Under the pieces are notes generated by a model. That model was given only the letters and a program-made list of their open reading frames with translations, made no database searches and was not told the DNA's origin. A stretch of 13,028 nt of DNA from Candidatus Kapaibacterium sp. (GTDB lineage: Bacteria > Bacteroidota > Ignavibacteria > Kapaibacteriales > UBA2268), in contig CALHRB010000085.1 of NCBI GenBank assembly GCA_938038165.1, forward strand, positions 1 to 13,028, read 5' to 3'. The translations under genes and the position numbers were made by a program. This document shows positions 7,801 through 13,028 of the stretch, in pieces; position 1 is the stretch's first letter, and each line of letters opens with the position of its first letter.

Positions 7801-9944
7801 AAAAAAATCAGGAAATGCGAATTCAGATCGAATTCGAGCCACAATCAGAGGGTGTTTTTATATTAGATTATAAAGTCTTCTCTGTTAATCAAAACTTTGC
7901 TTGCGAAGATACTGCCGAAATTAGACTCAACGGTGTTGGAACAACTTCTCAGGTTCAAATTAGTGCTGATTCTGTCTATTTCGGAAGAGTTCTATGGTGC
8001 CAGAATATTCAAGACTCAATTTTCATTAAAAATGGCGGCTCTGCTACATTTAAATTAAAGAAACCTGCAAGAATAGAAGGCAAGGATAAAGATAATTTTA
8101 CTATAGCTTCTGAACCTCTTACCATTGATGTTATGCCCGGGGAATATAAATATTATTATGTACGGTTCTGGGGTCAGCCCGGGCCCGATGGATTAAAGGA
8201 AGCAATTCTCGTTGTTGAAACAGATGATCCTCAAAAGCCCGAGTTAAGAATAAAACTGACTGGATTTATTGAAAAGCTTAATATATCTTTTTCACCTTCG
8301 GAATTGAACTTTAATCCAACTTTAATAACTGAAACGGAAAAACTGAACGTCAGAGTTAATAATAATGGAACATTCCGCAGGCATATCTATGCCGTTGCAA
8401 GTAGTAATAATCAATTTACTGTGCAACCACAAGTGGCAGATCTCGAAGCCGGCGGATTTGCAGACTTCGAAGTAACATTTTCACCAACGACAGCTGAACT
8501 TCACACTACCTCTCTGCTTTTCAGGTTTGATACACCTTGTTCGGATTCAATCTCGATGACTGCTTACGGAAGAGGTACAATTGGTGATTATAAATATACC
8601 GAAAAAATCAGTTTTGGCAATATTGCCGATTGTGAAGAAAGTATTGATAGTATTTTGGTTTCAAGTATTTCTTCGACCGGCGCTCAAATAGATACAATGA
8701 TAATCTCTGGTGCAGATGCAGGATTATTCAGATTTATTAATGATGTCGTTTTTCCATATGTTTTGAATGGGAGAGAACCTTTAATTAGATATATCGCTTT
8801 CAATCCGAAAGGAGCATCAGAAGGCATAAAAAAAGCAACAGTTATCACAAAAGCTTCATTAAAAACAGTTAAGACAGAATTGTTAACTGAATTGACCGGT
8901 GAAGTGAAATCACCTGCAAAAATTAATCCTCAACAACTCAATTTTGGCTCTGTCATTGTTAGTTCAAGCATCCAGAATCGAATAACTGTTACTAACATCA
9001 GCAGTAATTCTTTCAGGATTAAAGAAATACTTCCATTGACCTTACCACTGATATTTAATTATTCTCCTGATTTAAAAAATTATCTTTTATCTCCGGGAAA
9101 TTCAATTGATATTAATATTTCTTTTTCCCCTATTTCCGAAATTCAATATTCAGATGTATTAAAAATAGTACTTGAGCTTACTGATTGCGAGGATACAATC
9201 TCCGTCAATCTGCTGGGAAATGGTATTCCCCCGCTTTCAGCCGCTCTAATTCTTCCTGAATTGATAGTTGAACCAACACTTAGAGCATTTAAGCTACCAT
9301 TAAGGTCAGTTATAACGAAATCAATAAATCAAAATGTAAAAGCAAACCTGAGAGCTACTTTTTCATATAATAAAAATCTACTTAATGTGTTTTCAATCAC
9401 TAATGGAAAAATTGATAAATATGAGGCTTTGGGTGATTTGGTTTACCTCACTTTCATTATTGATTCAATTGCATTTAAATCCGATACAACAATTTTAGCA
9501 GAGTTTATTTGTGATGCCTTACTTGGAGATGTCGAATTCACTGATTTGGTGTGGAATGAAATCAAATTCGAACCTATCAATGTTATAAGTAGTCTCGATA
9601 CCGTCAATGGAAAGTTAACTAACATAATTTGTAAAGAGGGTGGCAACCGTTTAATTAAAAATGTTAATCCTCTTGATATTCAAATAACTCCAAATCCATC
9701 TGACGGCGTCTTCGAAATTGATATTAGTTATATCGAAAAAGGAACATATAATGTATATATCTCTGACGAAAAGGGTAAGCAAACACTCATTAACACATTC
9801 TATTCAATTAATGAAAAAGAGCACGGACTTTTTCCAAATCATAAATTTACTGTTGATTTGTCGAGTTTTTCATCAGGTATTTATTTCATAATTTTGAAGA
9901 CACCTGAAAAAGTTAAAGTAAAAAAATTGTTTTTAATTAAGTAG
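4839..9944 (+). CDS. Giant T9SS-secreted multi-domain protein: glycine-rich region, serial choice-of-anchor-D (ASH-type) domains, cohesin-like domain, sorting domain
   Basis: A 1701-aa secreted protein. Residues 1-24 are a Sec signal peptide (hydrophobic core, then NIHSQ). Residues ~25-225 are beta-rich and unrecognised. Residues ~228-468 are very glycine-rich with runs of up to seven Gly and the recurring pattern GGGGGGAIRV...; in other secreted proteins such regions appear to form repetitive beta structures. From ~720 to ~1460 there are about seven ASH/choice-of-anchor-D-like domains of ~100 residues, each starting near a [DN]-F-G-[SN]-[VL] motif and carrying a [RS]-[FY]-[SN]-P strand (starts near 720, 829, 936, 1041, 1147, 1250, 1358). 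Residues ~1464-1600 resemble a cohesin-like beta sandwich. Residues ~1614-1701 are a type A T9SS sorting domain (ITPNPSDGVFEI, then SSGIYFIIL, then a Lys-rich end). Likely a surface-anchored or released structural/adhesive protein; no catalytic motif is seen. Confidence 0.92.
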   Translation: MNTIIKFLLILSILFCFTRNIHSQDPLISYIIPDIVAPGMNSYIEIVGPYNNNNGFGNDGFYLNNSGDSVRVVPVNLSDTNKIIFGPAIVTWNGRLISTQVFAKPNLNPNSSYWAELNQEWRIPIRVIVQKQSRLFSNVDTIYIVKPSTVGVLSNFNTVFGDGNLPRRSRRGAIIADSITLSDVAYTVSTIDCDPYIEGNQGYLPFILIAKGKINGSARNSAINVNGGLGRTQNAGPGGGGGGGNFCDGSLLNPLIGSDGGDGFTGGGPGGRNAAAGGTNAFQSYGSGTGAGGVSLNGVPPPTLGWYESSGGGTGHPFGLSGFGCVNGESCSPNGGFGGGSGYRQNSNGGSAGYTTAGLPSFGSLINGGQIHGNPQGIPIAGGSGGASGNPQSIHSCSGSGGGGGGAIRVFSRHNIYNLRLNANGANGATSSNGSGGAGSGGFVSVQSKLSIYNDTISAIGGTGGGLGLVLFDAPSYSNLSFYPPISNFTRGITTDTTEFVRKKFRITGSKNFYARSIQIYIKPERGNWYLDTNFTGLQNQTNWSKEITLDGNDSLYFLVAVQDFDSSFTSQYFAFHRYTTSQSSANILNLMKYPDITGDTLRKLSNFSCPDAEVFDDAVIKNVGTAPLLLEMGSATFKNGNLGFSLVFPRNQVYVYPKDSIKIQVKFVYRKGQYGIIRDTLEFQHNDGVSPSRPWRIAYQVQIDSLYFETYNSDLTKKVDTVDFGSLCLGSNQEVLLNIKNLSIIPLDFEQPQFESNLNFSGTLTNFDNVPPQQSAEFRVRFSPKQEGIIISKLFIKSKQCPTLIDTILLRGFGIKIDIPTEKPITYNIDTLDFGNVCLNQSRSVDFILRNRSNIDIIMQNLLIAQSPEHFQVEFISKRNLKINDTSLAKISFNPKRIGFIQGRLLYNSLECPDTYDTLVLIGKGVKSKLIFTSGGTFGSVKVGNKEIIELVLVNEDEGDVYIESLPTLTPPFRFINSTPTPPVILQKNQEMRIQIEFEPQSEGVFILDYKVFSVNQNFACEDTAEIRLNGVGTTSQVQISADSVYFGRVLWCQNIQDSIFIKNGGSATFKLKKPARIEGKDKDNFTIASEPLTIDVMPGEYKYYYVRFWGQPGPDGLKEAILVVETDDPQKPELRIKLTGFIEKLNISFSPSELNFNPTLITETEKLNVRVNNNGTFRRHIYAVASSNNQFTVQPQVADLEAGGFADFEVTFSPTTAELHTTSLLFRFDTPCSDSISMTAYGRGTIGDYKYTEKISFGNIADCEESIDSILVSSISSTGAQIDTMIISGADAGLFRFINDVVFPYVLNGREPLIRYIAFNPKGASEGIKKATVITKASLKTVKTELLTELTGEVKSPAKINPQQLNFGSVIVSSSIQNRITVTNISSNSFRIKEILPLTLPLIFNYSPDLKNYLLSPGNSIDINISFSPISEIQYSDVLKIVLELTDCEDTISVNLLGNGIPPLSAALILPELIVEPTLRAFKLPLRSVITKSINQNVKANLRATFSYNKNLLNVFSITNGKIDKYEALGDLVYLTFIIDSIAFKSDTTILAEFICDALLGDVEFTDLVWNEIKFEPINVISSLDTVNGKLTNIICKEGGNRLIKNVNPLDIQITPNPSDGVFEIDISYIEKGTYNVYISDEKGKQTLINTFYSINEKEHGLFPNHKFTVDLSSFSSGIYFIILKTPEKVKVKKLFLIK
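5521..6240 (+). repeat. Glycine-rich low-complexity coding region
   Basis: Codes for residues ~228-468 of the giant secreted protein. It is built from irregular GG-x and GGGG clusters, such as the seven-Gly run around residue 240 and further runs near 6030 and 6150, mixed with Asn, Ser and a few Cys (FCDG, GCVNGESC, HSCSG). GGN codons make it locally GC-richer than its surroundings. The clusters are irregular in spacing, so it is not an exact tandem repeat at DNA level. Confidence 0.85.
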
Positions 9945-10011
9945 AATATTAATTTTTGAAAAAAATAGAAATTTTAAAAAATCAAGAAAATTTTCCAAGA
10001 CAAACATTAAA
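9945..10011. other. Short intergenic region between the two giant secreted-protein genes
   Basis: 67 bp, over 80% A+T, with several A-runs. No GC-rich hairpin and no exact TAnnTTTG element at a proper spacing is visible, which leaves read-through from the upstream gene plausible. Confidence 0.45.
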
Positions 10012-13000
10012 ATGAGATTTATAGCTCTGTTTTTGATTTTTTTAGGTATTAGTGAAACAGGTTTAGCCTATAAAAATTTGGCTAAAGGAACTGACTTTTG
10101 GTTTGTTTTCATCAATAGGGGATTTAATGGTCGTGTTATGATATGTTCCGAAAAAGCAAATTCAGGAACAATATCAATGCCTCATCAAAACTGGTCTGAA
10201 TCTTTTACTATTGATTCCAACTCCTGCACAAGTGTTGTTATTCCCAATCTTTACTATCATTTTCATTACAATCGTTTTTCAATAGAAAAAAATGGTATCC
10301 ACTTGATAACAAAAGAGCCGGTAACCGTTTTTTCCTCTGAGGAATCAAATCTTGGAGATCACACTCTTATTTTGCCGGTTTATGCTACAGGAACTGACTA
10401 CGTTATTTCCACTTATGACATAGGAACACTAAAAAATGATAATAATATTGACAACGCTTTTGTTATAGTTTCGGGGTATGATAACAATCAGATCGAAATT
10501 TCACCAAAAGTAAGATATTCAGATGCTAAAGATACTGTATTAACTTCATATAAAATTTTGCTCAATAAAGGCGAAACTTATCTGTATAGTGATCATGGCG
10601 ATCTTACCGGTTCTAAAGTAAAATGTCTTGACGATTCCAAACCAGTCTCTATATTTGCAGGGAATTATAACACGGTAATTGATTCCAATTGTTATGACCC
10701 AAAAGAAGGCAATGATCCTATTTGGGATCAGGTTTACCCTTTGGAATCAATGGATAATGAATTCATTTTTGTTCCATTCAAATACCTCAACAATGGAAAT
10801 ATTGTTAGAATAATATCACTTGAAAATAATAACAATATTAGCATCAACAATAGAATTATTAAAACATTGAACGAGAGGGAATATTTTGATACACTTTTAT
10901 TCAATCCTTCGACCATAAAATCAAACAAAAAAATATCAGTTGTTCAATTTTCACGCAACAAAGACTGTAACTATCCAAAAGTGAACAGAGATTTGGTTGG
11001 GGATCCGTCCATGCTGATTCTTCTTCCCGCTAAGGCTATGTTTACCGCCAATGTTACCTTCAGGACAATTGCCCTCGGTTTGGATAACATCAAAAGACAT
11101 TGCCTGAATATAATCACTCATTCTCGCAATATAGACAAAATCTACTTAGATTCCCAAAATATTAGGACTTATTTAAAACCTTTTCCGGGAAATCCAAATT
11201 ATTATTATGCTCAGATTGATATCGAAGAAGGCATTCATAATATCAATTCATCAGCAATGTATCTCGCATATCTTTATGGTTTTTCTGGTTATGGTCTGAA
11301 TTATGAATGGGACGGAGGCTATTCTCTATCAATAGGATATGGATCAAATCTTACTTCATTCAAAACAGAACCTGAAAATCCAATTTGTGCCCAAACACTA
11401 ATAGAATTCACCGCCATCACTCCTGAGGAAGTAAAGTTCTGGGAATGGGTATTCGAAGATAGCATCAGAATTTACGGGAAAAAAGTCTATTATGAATTTC
11501 CAAAATCTGGTGTTTACAATGTATCTTTATTGTCAAAACTGGACTCAACTGACACTGAGCCATGGGATATGGTTCAGGACGAAATAAAAGTCCTTCCTTT
11601 CATTAAACCGGAAATCAAAACTAACCCAGCCGACAAAAGAATCATTTGCAGAGGCGAAAGCCTTGTTTTATCTGTCGAAAACAAATATTATACTTACCGA
11701 TGGTCAACGGGCGAAACTTCATCTTCAATTGTTATCAAAAGAGGTGGAATTTATACCGTCATTGTTACTTCCAATAATGGATGCGTTGGAAAGGCAAGCA
11801 TACAAATTGAAGAATACAAAACAGAAAAGCCGGTCATTGAATTAATTGGGGATAACCCTTTTTGCGAAGGTGATAGCGTTATTTTGAAAGTTAGTCAAAT
11901 ATATTTAAGCTATAAATGGAGCAACGGAGATACAGTTCCTGTTGTTATTATCAGAAAGCCCATTAGTATTTATGTTACCACTATTGACAGTAATGGTTGT
12001 AGCATTTCATCTGATATTATCGAAATAAAAGGATACAGCAGCCCCAAACCAGACATTGTCGGGCCCGATGCTGTTTATAGTAATTTTACGGCAAAATATA
12101 AAATTGATTTTGTTTTAAACACTAAAATAAAATGGTTAGTAACTAATGGGACGATTATTGGAAAAGATGATGCCGAAGAAATAGATGTAACCTGGATAAA
12201 TTTCGGAACAGGTTTCTTAGAAGTATTGCAGACTGATACAATAACTAAATGCAAAGGTTATGACAAGCTTTCCGTTAGTATTGATTCAAGTTTAAAACCT
12301 AAAATTACACCAAGCAATAATGTGCTTTGCGAAGGATCATATATTACTTTGACAGCTACCGCAGGTTTTGAAAATTATAAATGGAATACCGGGGATACCA
12401 CAAGAGAAATCAAAGTTGACAGATCGGGCAAATACTTTGTTACTGTTACGAATAAGCAGGGATCGAAAGGTAATTCTGATACTTTGAATATAATTTTGGT
12501 TAAAAACCCCAAACCCATTATATCAGGACAGGATAAAATATGTAATGGTGAAACGGCGAATTTAACTTGTCTTCAGAAATTTACCAGATATCTTTGGAAT
12601 ACCGGCGATACGACACAGAGCATTATAATTGATAAACCCGGAGATTATGAATTAACAGTAATTGACTCTAATAATTGCATTGGTAAAGCTGTTTTCAAAG
12701 TTAAGCTGATTAGTTCCGGATTGACAGATTATTATGATTATGATTTTGGAAATGTTATTTTAAAACATAACAAAATCTATAAGATGGATTTAACTAATTC
12801 ATCTTTTGATAACATTAAAATAGAGAAAATTGAATTAAAAAAAATATCAAATGATGCTTTCAAGATAATAAACAAAATTAATTATCCCCTGGTTTTATCT
12901 TCAAAAGAACAATTAACTCTTGAAATAGAATTTTCCCCTACTATAGAAAAATTTTATTTCGACAGCCTTATCATTTCCGTCAGTCAGCCTTGCAAAGAAA

Positions 13001-13028
13001 TCATCAATATATATTTGTCAGGTTACGG
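10012..13028 (+). CDS. Large secreted protein with IgGFc-binding-like N-terminal region, PKD, Ig-like modules and an ASH-type domain (3' end missing)
   Basis: Open for 1005 codons from ATG 10012 to the window end. Residues 1-19 form a signal peptide (hydrophobic core ending GLA). Residues ~22-443 resemble the IgGFc-binding-protein N-terminal domain: KGTDFWFVFINRG at the start, then ITKEPVTVFSSEE and LPVYATGTDYVIST. Residues ~454-528 are a PKD-like domain (WEWVFEDS, then FPKSGVYNVSLLS). Residues ~534-602, 606-674, 762-829 and 833-900 are four related Ig-like modules with the core Y-x-W-[SN]-[TN]-G-[ED]-T; ~679-760 is another PKD-like segment. From ~907 an ASH/choice-of-anchor-D-like domain begins (YDFGNVIL, then IEFSPTIEKFY) and is cut by the window. 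A T9SS sorting domain may lie beyond. It sits 67 bp after the other giant protein on the same strand, so co-transcription is possible. Probable surface adhesin or matrix protein; the name of the N-terminal domain does not prove antibody binding. Confidence 0.88.
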   Translation, partial: MRFIALFLIFLGISETGLAYKNLAKGTDFWFVFINRGFNGRVMICSEKANSGTISMPHQNWSESFTIDSNSCTSVVIPNLYYHFHYNRFSIEKNGIHLITKEPVTVFSSEESNLGDHTLILPVYATGTDYVISTYDIGTLKNDNNIDNAFVIVSGYDNNQIEISPKVRYSDAKDTVLTSYKILLNKGETYLYSDHGDLTGSKVKCLDDSKPVSIFAGNYNTVIDSNCYDPKEGNDPIWDQVYPLESMDNEFIFVPFKYLNNGNIVRIISLENNNNISINNRIIKTLNEREYFDTLLFNPSTIKSNKKISVVQFSRNKDCNYPKVNRDLVGDPSMLILLPAKAMFTANVTFRTIALGLDNIKRHCLNIITHSRNIDKIYLDSQNIRTYLKPFPGNPNYYYAQIDIEEGIHNINSSAMYLAYLYGFSGYGLNYEWDGGYSLSIGYGSNLTSFKTEPENPICAQTLIEFTAITPEEVKFWEWVFEDSIRIYGKKVYYEFPKSGVYNVSLLSKLDSTDTEPWDMVQDEIKVLPFIKPEIKTNPADKRIICRGESLVLSVENKYYTYRWSTGETSSSIVIKRGGIYTVIVTSNNGCVGKASIQIEEYKTEKPVIELIGDNPFCEGDSVILKVSQIYLSYKWSNGDTVPVVIIRKPISIYVTTIDSNGCSISSDIIEIKGYSSPKPDIVGPDAVYSNFTAKYKIDFVLNTKIKWLVTNGTIIGKDDAEEIDVTWINFGTGFLEVLQTDTITKCKGYDKLSVSIDSSLKPKITPSNNVLCEGSYITLTATAGFENYKWNTGDTTREIKVDRSGKYFVTVTNKQGSKGNSDTLNIILVKNPKPIISGQDKICNGETANLTCLQKFTRYLWNTGDTTQSIIIDKPGDYELTVIDSNNCIGKAVFKVKLISSGLTDYYDYDFGNVILKHNKIYKMDLTNSSFDNIKIEKIELKKISNDAFKIINKINYPLVLSSKEQLTLEIEFSPTIEKFYFDSLIISVSQPCKEIINIYLSGY
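11611..12711 (+). repeat. Four diverged Ig-like modules (with one PKD-like insert) in the partial secreted protein
   Basis: Modules at about 11611-11817, 11827-12033, 12295-12498 and 12508-12711 share the order Lys-Pro-x-Ile start, Cys-x-Gly-[ED/S/E], a Y-x-W-[SN]-[TN]-G-[ED]-T core (YRWSTGETSS, YKWSNGDTVP, YKWNTGDTTR, YLWNTGDTTQ), then a Y-x-[VL]-T-V strand and an N-G-C or N-N-C turn. The two Cys of each module are placed to form a disulphide, but the third module has lost the second Cys (NKQGSKG). The segment 12046-12290 between modules 2 and 3 is of a different, PKD-like type. Confidence 0.75.

Noticed and set aside
1..13028. CRISPR arrays, tRNA/rRNA genes, insertion sequences
   Set aside because: No regularly spaced repeats, cloverleaf-like or rRNA-like sequence, transposase gene or terminal inverted repeats were seen on either strand.

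Overview
The window looks like AT-rich chromosomal DNA from a member of the Bacteroidota/FCB group, more likely an Ignavibacteria- or Kapabacteria-like lineage than a classical Bacteroides (inference). The direct evidence is two proteins ending in type A type-IX-secretion (T9SS) sorting domains, many lipoprotein signals, a match to the Bacteroidota promoter consensus TAnnTTTG, almost no Shine-Dalgarno sequences, and large multi-domain surface proteins with choice-of-anchor-D (ASH-type) and Y-x-W-[SN]-[TN]-G-[ED]-T modules. No mobile elements, CRISPR arrays, rRNA or tRNA genes were seen.

Layout: 1-242 (minus) is the 5' part of an unrecognised lipoprotein gene. It is divergent from a tight four-gene plus-strand operon (344-3793) encoding an exported redox set: two tandem paralogous di-heme cytochrome c peroxidase/MauG-family lipoproteins, then two Rieske-type [2Fe-2S] proteins with twin-arginine signals. 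One Rieske protein carries a C-terminal T9SS sorting domain and the other a lipobox. The operon ends 1 nt from a convergent XerC/XerD-type tyrosine recombinase gene (3795-4691, minus). After a 147-bp divergent intergenic region comes a 1701-residue T9SS-secreted protein (4839-9944: glycine-rich region, serial ASH-type domains, cohesin-like domain, sorting domain). It is followed by an at least 1005-residue secreted protein cut by the window end (10012-13028: IgGFc-binding-protein-like N-terminal region, PKD domain, Ig-like modules, ASH-type domain).

The most unusual part is the redox operon. All four products are predicted to act outside the cytoplasm, and three depart from their family norms in residues that matter. 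The first di-heme protein has CxxCM instead of CxxCH at its N-terminal heme site. The second keeps both CxxCH sites but has WDGS where WDGR is usual. The first Rieske protein has Cys-x3-His instead of Cys-x2-His in box II and combines a Tat signal with a T9SS sorting domain. A working hypothesis (inference) is a surface electron-transfer chain in which Rieske proteins exchange electrons with a pair of functionally divided di-heme proteins. The two giant proteins downstream are probably cell-surface or extracellular matrix/adhesion proteins, with no evident link to the redox operon.
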